This document shows positions 1-7,919 of a stretch of 64,000 nucleotides of DNA, in pieces (position 1 is the first letter of the stretch; each line of letters starts with the position of its first letter). Both the position numbers and the translations under genes were made by a program. Below the pieces are notes generated by a model. It searched no databases, was not told the origin of the DNA, and saw only the letters and a list, made by a program, of their open reading frames with translations. The DNA comes from Tsuneonella sediminis (lineage in GTDB: Bacteria > Pseudomonadota > Alphaproteobacteria > Sphingomonadales > Sphingomonadaceae), in assembly GCF_051912845.1 (NCBI RefSeq), contig NZ_JBNCBU010000001.1, positions 930,001 to 994,000 of the forward strand, in the 5' to 3' direction.

Positions 1-51
1 AAACCTAGTTTGCACAGTTGCGGCAAGGTTGCCAACCGCCCGGCCCGGTTG

Positions 52-1305
52 TCAGTTGAGTTCCACCTGGCTCACCGAATAGCCCTTGTCGCGCAGGGCG
101 GCGACCAGCGCGTCGATCTGCTCCCGGTCGCGGGCCTCGCACTCGATGTCGGTTATGAGGCCCTTGGCCGGCAGGGTGGTGAAGATGCGCTGGTGATAGA
201 TCTCGATGATGTTGACCGAGTGCGCGTCGAATTCGCGCATCACCTTGTACAGCGCGCCGGGGCGGTCCTGCAGCGTGATCCTGAGCCGTGCCAGCCGGCC
301 CGAACGGGCAAGATCGCGCAACAGGACATTTGCGAGCAGGCGGGTATCGATGTTGCCTCCGCACAGCACGAGGCCGAGCTTGCGGCCGCGGAAACGTTCG
401 GGATGAGCCAGAACCGCGGCAAGCCCGGCGGCCCCCGCCCCCTCGACCACGGTCTTCTCGATCTGCAACAGAAGGCTGACCGCGCGCTCGAGCGCCTCCT
501 CCTCGACCAGCAGGATATCGTCGACCCTCTCGGCGATCACGCTGGCGGTGAATTCGCCCGGGTCCTTGACCGCGATGCCTTCGGCAAGCGTGTCGCCGCC
601 GCATTTCACGGGGCGCCCGCTGATCCGGCCGTACATCGAAGGGTAGAGCGCTGCTTCCACGCCAACCACTTCGATTGGCGGCTCGTGCGCCTTCGCGACC
701 GTCGAGACGCCGGAAATGAGCCCGCCGCCGCCGATCGGCACGACCAGGCAGTCGATGTCGGGCGCATCCTCGAGCATCTCGAGCGCAACCGTGCCAGCGC
801 CTGCGGCAACGTGCGGATCGTCGAACGGATGCACAAAAGTAAGGTCGCGCTCCTTCCCGAGCAGGCGCGCGTGGGCGTAGGCCTCGTCGAACGTTTCGCC
901 CTCGAGCACCACGTTGCCGCCGACGCTCTCGGTCTGCATGATCTTCACAGACGGGGTGGTGCGCGGCATCACGATCGTCACCGGCACGCCGAGCCGCGTT
1001 CCGTGATAGCTCAATCCCTGCGAATGGTTGCCCGCCGACGCCGCGATCACGCCGCGACTGTGCTGTTCGTCGGTCAACTGGAGCAGCGCGTTGAGCGCTC
1101 CGCGCTCTTTGTAGGCGGCTGTGAACTGCTGATTCTCGAACTTGAGCCAGATATCGGCGCCGGCGATCTGCGAGAGAGTGATCGACCGCAGCGTCGGGGT
1201 GCGCACGACCGCGCCGTGTATCCGGCGGGCCGCGGCGCGCACGTCGTCGATCGTCAGCGGCAGAGCCGCGCTCGCGGGCTCGATCAGGGTGGTCGCTCGG
1301 GTCAT
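52..1305 (-). CDS. ilvA: Threonine ammonia-lyase (threonine dehydratase), PLP-dependent with C-terminal ACT domain
   Basis: Converts L-threonine to 2-oxobutanoate and ammonia, the entry step of isoleucine synthesis, in the cytosol. The 417-residue product shows the fold-type II PLP motif AAYKERGALN with the likely Schiff-base lysine at K66, and a phosphate-binding glycine loop (PIGGGGLISG) near residue 190. A single ACT-like domain begins around residue 340 (RITLQDRPGALYKV). One ACT domain and this length match the shorter threonine ammonia-lyase form rather than the two-ACT E. coli IlvA. The ATG at 1305 gives a normal N-terminus. The gene is divergent from the amidohydrolase at 1394. A weak inverted repeat (33-38 with 46-51) lies just past the stop. 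The family is clear; biosynthetic versus catabolic role is inferred. Confidence 0.93.
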   Translation of the reverse strand: MTRATTLIEPASAALPLTIDDVRAAARRIHGAVVRTPTLRSITLSQIAGADIWLKFENQQFTAAYKERGALNALLQLTDEQHSRGVIAASAGNHSQGLSYHGTRLGVPVTIVMPRTTPSVKIMQTESVGGNVVLEGETFDEAYAHARLLGKERDLTFVHPFDDPHVAAGAGTVALEMLEDAPDIDCLVVPIGGGGLISGVSTVAKAHEPPIEVVGVEAALYPSMYGRISGRPVKCGGDTLAEGIAVKDPGEFTASVIAERVDDILLVEEEALERAVSLLLQIEKTVVEGAGAAGLAAVLAHPERFRGRKLGLVLCGGNIDTRLLANVLLRDLARSGRLARLRITLQDRPGALYKVMREFDAHSVNIIEIYHQRIFTTLPAKGLITDIECEARDREQIDALVAALRDKGYSVSQVELN

Positions 1306-1393
1306 CTCGAGCGTGCCCTAGGGCAAATGACGCAGCGGGGAAACACGCGCGTTGTGCATTTGCTTCACGGGCGAATTTGCCTAACCGTTCTGC

Positions 1394-3079
1394 ATGATGA
1401 CACGCTCACTCCTCCTATCGCTCGCGGCCCTTTCGCTGGCCGCGCCCGCGGCCGCGGACACCCTGGTAGACAACGTCGACGGCATATCGGTCGACCGGAC
1501 AGGCAAGGTCACCCGCTTCACCGGCATCTGGATCGACGACGACGGCCGCGTGAAGGAGCTTTTGCAGCGCAAGGACAAGCGTCCGCAGCGCACCGACTTT
1601 GCGGTCGACGGCAAGGGTGCGGTGGTGATTCCGGGGCTTGTCGATTCGCACGCCCACATCATGGGAATCGGCTTCGGCGCGCTCACGCTGGACCTGTCGA
1701 AGACGAAATCGCTGGCCGAGGCGCAGGCCGCGATCCGCGCTTATGCGGCCGAGTATCCCGAACGGAAATGGATCGTCGGCCGGGGATGGAACCAGGAGAC
1801 CTGGGGTCTCGGCCGCTTTCCCACCGCGACCGAACTCGACGCGGCGGTAAGCGACCGGCCCGTCCTGCTCGAAAGAGTGGACGGCCACGCGCAGTGGGCG
1901 AACACACTGGCCCTGAAGGCGGCGGGCATCGATTCGGCGACCGCCGACCCGGCTGGCGGGCGGATCGAGCGCGTGCCCGGTTCGCGCGCGCCGGCGGGCG
2001 TCTTCGTCGACAACGCCGCCGACCTCGTGGCGAAGGCGGTCCCCGCGCCGCGCCCCGACGACTGGGACCTGGCCCTTGCCAAGGCACAGGAAATCCTGAT
2101 CGCCAACGGCGTCACCGCCGCCGCCGACATGGGCACGACGATAGAAGCGTGGCAGGCGATGCGGCGCGCCGGCGATGCAGGCTGGTTGCAGGTGCGCCTG
2201 ATGGCCTACGCCGCCGGGGTCGAAAACATGGAACTCATCGGCGGGCCCGGGCCTACCCCGTGGCTCTACGACGACAGGCTGCGGCTCAACGGGGTCAAGC
2301 TCTATGTCGACGGTGCGCTCGGCTCGCGCGGGGCGTGGCTCAAGGCTCCTTATGCCGACGATCCGAAGAACACCGGACTGCCGCTGGTCAACGGCGCACA
2401 ACTGCGCAACTTCATGAGCCGGGCCGCACTCGACAAGTTCCAGGTTGCCGCGCACGCGATCGGAGACCGGGCGAATGCCGAGGTGCTCGACGCGATCGAG
2501 GAACTGGCGCCAACCTATACGGGCGACCGCCGTTGGCGGATAGAGCACGCGCAGGTCGTCGATCCGGTGGACATTTCCCGTTTCGGCAAGTTGGGCGTGA
2601 TCGCCTCCATGCAACCGGTACACCAGACGTCGGACCGGCTGATGGCCGAAGCGCGGCTCGGGCCTGACCGGCTGGCGGGTGCCTACGCCTGGCGAAGCAT
2701 CGCGGCGGGGGGCGCCCCGCTGGCATTCGGGACCGACGCTCCGGTCGAATCGTCGGACCCGTTCGCAAGCCTGGCAGCCGCGATCAGCAGGACCGGGCCG
2801 GACGGGCAGCCGTTCGGGGGCTGGTTCCCCGCCGAAGCGATGAGTCGGGAAACCGCGCTGGCAGCGTACACGGCAAGCGGCGCGTGGGCGGGGTTCGGCG
2901 AAGGACGGTTCGGCGAACTCAAGCCGGGCCTCCGGGCCGATTTCGTCGTACTTGACCGCGATCCCCTGCTGGTTTCTCCCGAAGACCTGCGTGCTACGCG
3001 GGTGCTCCAGACCTGGGTTGGCGGCGAACGGGTTTACGAGGCTCCTCGCGCTGCGCCCGCGCATTCGGCGGGGCGCTAA
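1394..3079 (+). CDS. Exported amidohydrolase family 3 (YtcJ-like) metal-dependent hydrolase
   Basis: A 561-residue amidohydrolase-superfamily enzyme that hydrolyses an unknown amide or related substrate. The N-terminus is a classic signal peptide, with a leucine/alanine core ending PAAAD, cleaved near residue 21, so the enzyme is probably periplasmic or cell-surface. Metal-ligand motifs of the superfamily are visible: VDSHAHIMG with H86 and H88, a mid-protein RIEHAQ histidine pair, and a late FGTDAP aspartate. Family 3 members of this kind (YtcJ-like) have few characterised substrates, so no pathway is assigned. It stands alone, divergent from ilvA. A CtrA-like motif (CTAA-N7-TTAAC) follows the stop codon. 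Confidence 0.85.
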   Translation: MMTRSLLLSLAALSLAAPAAADTLVDNVDGISVDRTGKVTRFTGIWIDDDGRVKELLQRKDKRPQRTDFAVDGKGAVVIPGLVDSHAHIMGIGFGALTLDLSKTKSLAEAQAAIRAYAAEYPERKWIVGRGWNQETWGLGRFPTATELDAAVSDRPVLLERVDGHAQWANTLALKAAGIDSATADPAGGRIERVPGSRAPAGVFVDNAADLVAKAVPAPRPDDWDLALAKAQEILIANGVTAAADMGTTIEAWQAMRRAGDAGWLQVRLMAYAAGVENMELIGGPGPTPWLYDDRLRLNGVKLYVDGALGSRGAWLKAPYADDPKNTGLPLVNGAQLRNFMSRAALDKFQVAAHAIGDRANAEVLDAIEELAPTYTGDRRWRIEHAQVVDPVDISRFGKLGVIASMQPVHQTSDRLMAEARLGPDRLAGAYAWRSIAAGGAPLAFGTDAPVESSDPFASLAAAISRTGPDGQPFGGWFPAEAMSRETALAAYTASGAWAGFGEGRFGELKPGLRADFVVLDRDPLLVSPEDLRATRVLQTWVGGERVYEAPRAAPAHSAGR

Positions 3080-3091
3080 CCGGATCTTAAC
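3076..3091 (+). promoter_or_regulatory. CtrA-like binding motif (CTAA-N7-TTAAC)
   Basis: CTAA at 3076-3079 and TTAAC at 3087-3091 are separated by exactly seven bases. This is one mismatch from the alphaproteobacterial CtrA consensus TTAA-N7-TTAAC. It overlaps the end of the amidohydrolase gene, about 280 bases before the small membrane peptide gene. An equally spaced copy lies at 27976-27991. Assignment to CtrA is inferred from consensus only. Confidence 0.35.
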
Positions 3092-3118
3092 CCTTGGCGT
3101 TGCAAGTCGCCCCCCTAG

Positions 3119-3245
3119 TTGCTGATACGTTTGGATAAATTCGTTCGTCGGGCGCCGGAACCTCTCACCGGGCAACGCGTTGGTGGGGGGCTGGGGCAAG
3201 CGGCCCCGGCGCGTGCATCTGCCGAAAGGCAGGCGTTTTGGTTTA
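3119..3245 (+). ncRNA. Candidate structured RNA or leader ending in a terminator-like hairpin
   Basis: The 289-base gap 3080-3368 has no convincing ORF until 3369 but several potential stems. GGGGC pairs with GCCCC around 3192-3207. A perfect five-pair CTGCC/GGCAG stem capped by a GAAA tetraloop sits at 3219-3232, followed by GCG and TTTT at 3236-3239. This looks like the end of a small RNA or an attenuator in the leader of the peptide gene at 3369. It does not match the SRP RNA, RNase P or common riboswitch cores that I can recall, so identity is open and existence is not certain. Confidence 0.25.
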
Positions 3246-3368
3246 TGGGGATCACTCGCCTTAAGTTTTGCTGATTTCCGCCGAAAAACCGGGTTGCCTC
3301 CTAACTTTGGTTGGCTTAGGGCGGCGGGGAAGAGATTGAAGAATGCCGATCTTCGAGGAGAATATAAT

Positions 3369-3584
3369 ATGACGTTCCGCAAGCTTGCCGCCGCAGCGGC
3401 TGCTCTTTCGCTCACTGCAGCGCCCATGGTCGCCCAGGCTGCGCCCCAGCGGGTCGCCGCTCCGGCTGACGAAGCCAGCGAGATGGGTGGCTCGACCTGG
3501 ATTCTCGCGATCCTGGCGTTTGCCGCGATCATCGCCGCGGTCATCATCGCCGCCGGCAACGACGACGATCCGGTCAGCCCGTAA
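3369..3584 (+). CDS. Small exported membrane-anchored peptide of unknown function
   Basis: A 71-residue product. The chosen ATG at 3369 has a good ribosome site, GAGGAG, eight bases upstream. Residues 1-24 form a signal peptide (FRKL then an alanine-rich core ending AQAA). A short hydrophilic stretch follows, then a strongly hydrophobic segment (STWILAILAFAAIIAAVIIA) and an acidic tail GNDDDPVSP. The layout suggests a small inner-membrane protein with both ends processed or periplasmic. It is monocistronic, bounded by a structured leader and a strong terminator at 3609-3636, so it may be well expressed. I do not recognise a function. Confidence 0.75.
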   Translation: MTFRKLAAAAAALSLTAAPMVAQAAPQRVAAPADEASEMGGSTWILAILAFAAIIAAVIIAAGNDDDPVSP

Positions 3585-3608
3585 GCTGCTGCCAGTCGTT
3601 AGAACGAG

Positions 3609-3636
3609 AACGGGGCCTTAGGGCCCCGTTTTTTTT
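3609..3636 (+). terminator. Rho-independent terminator after the small peptide gene
   Basis: AACGGGGCC (3609-3617) pairs perfectly with GGCCCCGTT (3622-3630) around a four-base loop, followed by a run of T to 3636. It lies 25 bases after the stop at 3584. Confidence 0.9.
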
Positions 3637-3707
3637 GGTCGGAAGGATGGTCATACCGGGATCGAGCGGGATTGCGCAGCTCTCCCATTCGCGCCACGGG
3701 ATGCTCA

Positions 3708-4163
3708 GTGGACACAGCACCGGTTCAATTCGATGTCGGCGCGTTCGTCGAACGGGCACTGGCACGGGCGCATCCAGGCTGGCTGGGCCTGCGCTACAAT
3801 TCGCATGGCGCCGACTGGTGCGAACTCGAGTTGCCGTGGCGCGCCGACCTCGTGGGCGACGAGGGTCGGCCGGTCCTTGCCTCGGGCCCTATAATAAGTC
3901 TGTTCGACATGGCCGCGGGCATGGCGATCTGGGTCGCCTCGGGCGAATTCCGCCCGATCGCGACACTCGACCTCAGGGTCGATTACCTGCGGCCGAGCCG
4001 CGACCGCGCGCCGGTTCGTGCGCGCGTGACCTGCTACCGGCGCACGCGCACCGCCGCGTTCATCAGGGGGCAGGCGCACGACGGGGACCCGCTCGATCTG
4101 GTGGCGGAGGCGACCGGCGTGTTCATGATGCTCGATCCGGCTCGGTCGATGATGCCCGCATGA
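3708..4163 (+). CDS. PaaI-type hotdog-fold thioesterase (first of a tandem pair)
   Basis: A hotdog-fold protein of about 151 residues, likely an acyl-CoA thioesterase. The core helix motif GPIISLFDMAAGMAI is followed by the strand region ATLDLRVDYLRPSRD typical of the 4HBT/PaaI group. The aspartate in LFDMA sits where the family catalytic acid lies. I take the GTG at 3708 (product begins MDTAPVQF). A TTG at 3672 is in frame but adds a sequence with no family look. Its stop overlaps the ATG of a second hotdog gene by four bases (ATGA), so the two are co-translated and may form a heteromeric enzyme. The substrate is not visible. Confidence 0.8.
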   Translation: MDTAPVQFDVGAFVERALARAHPGWLGLRYNSHGADWCELELPWRADLVGDEGRPVLASGPIISLFDMAAGMAIWVASGEFRPIATLDLRVDYLRPSRDRAPVRARVTCYRRTRTAAFIRGQAHDGDPLDLVAEATGVFMMLDPARSMMPA

Positions 4164-4567
4164 CCGCATACCTCACCGCCTACGCGCGATCTCTGGGCGT
4201 GACCGTGGCCGAAACGGAGCCCGGCGTTCCCCCTCTGCTTTCGCTTCCCTTTGCCCACGAGCTCGAGGGACGGCCGGGCGCATGGCACGGCGGGGCGATC
4301 GCAGGATTGCTGGAAACCGCCGGATATGCGGCGCTGAGGAGCGCGCTTGCGGCCCGTGGCCGTGCGCCATTGCTCAAGCCCATCAACGTCACGGTCCAGT
4401 ACCTGTCGGCGGGCCGCCCCCGGGGAAGTCATGCGCGCGGCCGGATCGTCCGCCTGGGCCGGCGAAACGCCAACCTTTCGGTAGAGGCGTGGCAGGACGA
4501 TCCTTGCCGCCCGATCGCAACTGCCGTGATGAACGTCCTGATGGTCGAGCCTGGTTCCGCAGGCTGA
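4160..4567 (+). CDS. PaaI-type hotdog-fold thioesterase (second of a tandem pair)
   Basis: A 135-residue single-hotdog protein. The central helix reads WHGGAIAGLLETAGYAAL, the usual HGG-start signature of the PaaI/4HBT thioesterases, with a glutamate in the helix as likely general base. The following strand region (KPINVTVQYLSAG) also fits. It starts inside the stop codon of the upstream hotdog gene, so translation is coupled. The two proteins are diverged copies rather than duplicates. It ends three bases before the convergent penicillin-binding protein gene. The role is probably hydrolysis of a CoA thioester; the substrate is unknown. Confidence 0.82.
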   Translation: MTAYLTAYARSLGVTVAETEPGVPPLLSLPFAHELEGRPGAWHGGAIAGLLETAGYAALRSALAARGRAPLLKPINVTVQYLSAGRPRGSHARGRIVRLGRRNANLSVEAWQDDPCRPIATAVMNVLMVEPGSAG

Positions 4568-4570
4568 CGA

Positions 4571-6721
4571 CTAGGGCGGCGGCGAGGCGGGCTGGGCCTC
4601 CTGCGGCGGACGGGCCGGCTGCGCTCCCGGTTCGATACGCACCCCGTCGCGGCCGAACCGCATGTCGATCGGGACGCCATCGACGTCGGTCGAGACGGTC
4701 ACACCCTCCCCGCCAATCCGGACGCGCGAGCCGCGCTCGTCGAGCGGGAATTGCGCCTCGGGCAGCAGCGCCGGGTCCGGCACGTCCATCGGCTCGACCG
4801 GACCGCCTGGATCGTCCTGCACGTCCGGGGCGGGCGCAGGCCGGCTGGCCCCACGACCCAGCGCCTGGACCATGAAGTCGCGCCAGATCCGCGCCGGCAG
4901 GCTGCCCCCGCTGATCCCGCCAAGCGGGCTGTTGTCGTCGTTCCCGATCCACACTCCGACGACGAGGTCGCCAGCGTATCCGACGAAGAGCGCGTCGCGG
5001 TATTCCTGGCTCGTGCCGGTCTTCCCGTAGTTCGGGACCGAGAGGACCGCCGCCCGCCCCGTGCCCCGGTTAATCGCGGCGCGAAGCAGCTGCTCGATCT
5101 GCGCGTGGGTCCGGCCGGACAACCTTTCATGCCGCGTCCAGTCCCACGCTCGTGCCAGCCAGCCCTTCTCCGGCTCGGCGAAAGCCCGTGGCCGGATGGG
5201 AAACTCGTTCGCGGCAACCCCCGCATAGGCGGCGGTCAATTCGAGCAAAGTCATCGTCGACGTGCCCAGCGCCAGGCTTGGGTCACCCTGCGCGAGAGGG
5301 GACGTCACCCCCAGATCGCGCGCGGTGGCGATGACCTTTTCGCTGCCGACGGTCTGCAGCAGGCGAACCGCCGCAACATTGCTCGACCGAGCGAACGCGT
5401 CCTCGAGCGTAATGCTGTCGGAATACCGGCCACCGGCGTTCTTCGGCCGGTACGAGCCTGTCTCGAAGGGCCGGTTGTCGATTCGATCCTGCGGGTCCAT
5501 CCCTTCGCGCAAAGCGGCAAGCCAGACGAACAGCTTGAAGGTCGAACCCGGTTGGCGCCGGGCCTGGGTCGCGCGGTTGAACGGCGACTCGGCATAGTCC
5601 TTGCCACCGATCATCGCGACGACCTCGCCGTTGGGACGCATTGCCACGAGCGCGACCTGCGCCTTGCCCGGCACCCGCGACGTCACTCGCCGGGCGATGG
5701 CCTGCAGACGGGAATCGAGCGTCGTGGTCAGCGTCTGCCCACCGTACCCCGCCTCGGCCAGCCGGCGGCCCTCGGGAAGCGCCCAGTCCGCGAAGTAGGT
5801 TCCGGTCGGCAGGCTCGGAGCGGGCCGCACGTCCAGTCCGGGGGGACGCATCGCCTCCGCCTCAGCCGGGGTGAGGTAGCCCGCAGCAACCATCGCGCTC
5901 TTTACCAGATCCATGCGCTTGACCGCGCGATCGTAGTGCCGGGTCGGGGCCAGCCGCGACGGCGCCTGGACGAGCCCTGCCAGCATCGCGGCCTGCTCGG
6001 GCTTCAGCCGTTCAGGCTGCCGGTAGAAATAATGAAGGCTGGCAGCGCGCAGCCCATAGACGTTATCGCCGAAATAGGCGTTCGACAGGTACCGGGCGAG
6101 GATCTCGTCCTTGGACAGCCATGCCTCGAGCCAGAACGCGATGAGCATTTCGCGCGCCTTGCGGGTAAGGGTCTGCTCGGGCGTGAGGAAGGTGAACTTG
6201 GCGAGCTGCTGGGTGATCGTCGACCCTCCGCCCACCCCGGTGAACAGCGCGCGTGCGATACCGCGCGGATCGATCCCCCAATGGTCGTAGAACCGGCGGT
6301 CCTCGATCGCGAGAAACGCCTCGACGACGTGATCGGGTAGCTTGTCGACCGCGACGGGCTCGTCGATCACCGCCCCGTTCCGGGCGATGGGCGTCCCGTC
6401 GCTGGCAAGCAGCGTCAGCTGCGGGGGAGCAATCGGTTCGAGCGACTTGGAGAGCGGCGCGGTCACCGCCAGCCATGCAACCAGCAGGATGAACAGGCCG
6501 ATCAGCGCGGCAAATCCGCGGACGATCCACCAGCGCTTGCGACGCCCGAACCAAGTCGATCGTGGCGCGGGTTCCGCATCGCCGAGCCGGCGGTCCCAGT
6601 CCTCGAACCGTTCGGCCACCGGTGGCGCCCCGCCATAAGCCTCGTGCAGCGCGAAATATCCCCCGCGGGGAGCGGATTCGTCGCCGGTTCGGGATCGTCC
6701 CCAGAGGTCGCGCAACGCCAT
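4571..6721 (-). CDS. Class A penicillin-binding protein (GT51 glycosyltransferase plus transpeptidase)
   Basis: A bifunctional peptidoglycan synthase of 716 residues anchored in the inner membrane. A cytoplasmic tail of about 65 residues is followed by one membrane helix (about 69-88). The GT51 domain shows AIEDRRFYDHWGID with catalytic E140 and the GGSTITQQLAK motif. The transpeptidase domain has the SxxK motif PGSTFKLF (S393, K396), SSN (446-448) and KTGTS (from K567). The C-terminal 70 residues are proline-rich and acidic. It is shorter than E. coli PBP1A and lacks room for its inserted OB-like domain. It lies just downstream of cobS on the same strand. PBP1A-like is the best description; a specific name is not assigned. 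Confidence 0.93.
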   Translation of the reverse strand: MALRDLWGRSRTGDESAPRGGYFALHEAYGGAPPVAERFEDWDRRLGDAEPAPRSTWFGRRKRWWIVRGFAALIGLFILLVAWLAVTAPLSKSLEPIAPPQLTLLASDGTPIARNGAVIDEPVAVDKLPDHVVEAFLAIEDRRFYDHWGIDPRGIARALFTGVGGGSTITQQLAKFTFLTPEQTLTRKAREMLIAFWLEAWLSKDEILARYLSNAYFGDNVYGLRAASLHYFYRQPERLKPEQAAMLAGLVQAPSRLAPTRHYDRAVKRMDLVKSAMVAAGYLTPAEAEAMRPPGLDVRPAPSLPTGTYFADWALPEGRRLAEAGYGGQTLTTTLDSRLQAIARRVTSRVPGKAQVALVAMRPNGEVVAMIGGKDYAESPFNRATQARRQPGSTFKLFVWLAALREGMDPQDRIDNRPFETGSYRPKNAGGRYSDSITLEDAFARSSNVAAVRLLQTVGSEKVIATARDLGVTSPLAQGDPSLALGTSTMTLLELTAAYAGVAANEFPIRPRAFAEPEKGWLARAWDWTRHERLSGRTHAQIEQLLRAAINRGTGRAAVLSVPNYGKTGTSQEYRDALFVGYAGDLVVGVWIGNDDNSPLGGISGGSLPARIWRDFMVQALGRGASRPAPAPDVQDDPGGPVEPMDVPDPALLPEAQFPLDERGSRVRIGGEGVTVSTDVDGVPIDMRFGRDGVRIEPGAQPARPPQEAQPASPPP

Positions 6722-6793
6722 CTCAGCTGTATTAGCAGGTCAACACAGCGATGAACAGGCCGCCGTTCCTGCAGGCAATCCGGGCCGGGCCGC

Positions 6794-7783
6794 TCAGTTC
6801 CGGCCGACCACGCTCTCGGGCAGGTCGACGCCGAATACCCGCTGGTAGTATTCGGCCACCAGCACCCGCTCGGCCTCGTCGCACTTGTTGAGGAAGGTCA
6901 GGCGGAAGGCAAAGCCCACATCGCCAAAGATCGCGGCGTTCTGCGCCCAGGTGATGACCGTGCGAGGGCTCATCACGGTCGAGATATCGCCGCCGATGAA
7001 CCCCTGTCGGGTCAGATCGGCAACCTTGACCATGTCGGCCACGACCTTCGGGTCGGCTTCGGGAGCCTTGGACCTGACGATCTCCTGTTCGGTTTCGGCC
7101 GGCAGGTAGTTGAGCGCGACGACCATGGACCAGCGGTCCATCTGGCCCTGGTTGATCGCCTGGGTGCCGTGATAGAGACCGCTGGTATCGCCAAGACCCA
7201 CGGTGTTCGCGGTCGCGAACAGGCGGAAGTGCGGGTCGGGGCGGATTACGCGGTTCTGGTCGAGCAGGGTCAGTTTGCCCTGCTGCTCGAGCACGCGCTG
7301 GATCACGAACATCACGTCGGGTCGTCCGGCGTCGTATTCGTCGAACACGAGCGCGACCGGGTGCTGGAGCGCCCACGGCAGCAGCCCTTCGCGAAACTCG
7401 GTGACCTGCAACCCGTCGCGCAGGACGATCGCGTCGCGCCCGACGAGATCGATGCGGCTGATGTGCGCATCGAGGTTGATCCGGATGCACGGCCAGTTGA
7501 GCCGCGCGGCGACCTGCTCGATGTGGGTCGACTTGCCGGTGCCGTGGTACCCTTGCACCATCACCCGACGGTCGAACGCGAAGCCGGCAAGGATCGCGAT
7601 CGTCGTGTCCGGGTCGAACACGTAGCTTTCGTCGATGTCGGGCACCCGCGGATCGGCCTTGGAAAAGGCCGGCACCTGCCAGTCCACGTCGACCCCGAAA
7701 ACGTCCCGCGCGCTGACTGTGGTGTCGGGAGCGGCAAGGACTGTCCGCTTGGCGGTATCGAGGGCGTCGGTCATGTCGTTCAT
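6794..7783 (-). CDS. cobS: AAA+ ATPase, cobaltochelatase CobS-type subunit
   Basis: A 329-residue MoxR-type AAA+ ATPase closely resembling CobS, which with CobT and CobN forms the aerobic cobaltochelatase. Walker A is GYHGTGKST (about 78-86), and Walker B is VALVFDEYDAG near residue 150. The N-terminus (TTVSARDVFGVDVDWQVPAF) is characteristic of the family. I prefer the internal ATG at 7783 (MNDMTDALD) to the in-frame upstream start at 7822. No cobT follows; the next gene on this strand encodes the penicillin-binding protein. The J-domain gene that usually sits next to cobS is about 3.2 kb away, beyond the TetR block. A role other than cobalt insertion is therefore possible. Confidence 0.85.
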   Translation of the reverse strand: MNDMTDALDTAKRTVLAAPDTTVSARDVFGVDVDWQVPAFSKADPRVPDIDESYVFDPDTTIAILAGFAFDRRVMVQGYHGTGKSTHIEQVAARLNWPCIRINLDAHISRIDLVGRDAIVLRDGLQVTEFREGLLPWALQHPVALVFDEYDAGRPDVMFVIQRVLEQQGKLTLLDQNRVIRPDPHFRLFATANTVGLGDTSGLYHGTQAINQGQMDRWSMVVALNYLPAETEQEIVRSKAPEADPKVVADMVKVADLTRQGFIGGDISTVMSPRTVITWAQNAAIFGDVGFAFRLTFLNKCDEAERVLVAEYYQRVFGVDLPESVVGRN

Positions 7784-7857
7784 CGTGCCGGGCGGCCTAT
7801 ACGCGCGCACGCGGGGTCGCAACGGTATTTCCGCTTGCAGTGGCCGAAGTTGCCATG

Positions 7858-7873
7858 CCTACCTCAAGGTAGG
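7858..7873. promoter_or_regulatory. Perfect inverted repeat, putative operator 1 of the TetR-type regulator
   Basis: CCTACCT (7858-7864) and AGGTAGG (7867-7873) form a perfect seven-base inverted repeat with a two-base centre. It lies between the divergent cobS and tetR starts, about 50 bases before the regulator gene. A second related palindrome lies 43 bases downstream, centre to centre. This is the expected layout of autoregulatory TetR operators. Confidence 0.6.
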
Positions 7874-7881
7874 GAACCCGC

Positions 7882-7910
7882 TTGACCCTGTGGAAAAAAA
7901 CCTACTATCA
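7882..7910 (+). promoter_or_regulatory. Putative promoter of the TetR-type regulator
   Basis: TTGACC at 7882-7887 is a good -35 element. A weak -10-like element (about 7904-7910, CTATCA) follows at 16-17 bases. The -10 region lies inside the second palindrome, so a bound regulator would block it. Confidence 0.45.
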
Positions 7911-7916
7911 GGTAGA
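7901..7916. promoter_or_regulatory. Imperfect inverted repeat, putative operator 2 of the TetR-type regulator
   Basis: CCTAC (7901-7905) and GGTAG (7911-7915) match the outer arms of the palindrome at 7858-7873 at the same spacing, with a degenerate centre. It overlaps the predicted -10 element and ends four bases before the ATG of the regulator gene. Confidence 0.55.
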
Positions 7917-7919
7917 ACC

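Noticed and set aside
10..2667. Very long open frame on the plus strand opposite ilvA
   Set aside because: It covers ilvA and part of the amidohydrolase in another frame, is arginine/glycine-rich without domains, and both overlapped genes have clear families. It is an artefact of high GC.
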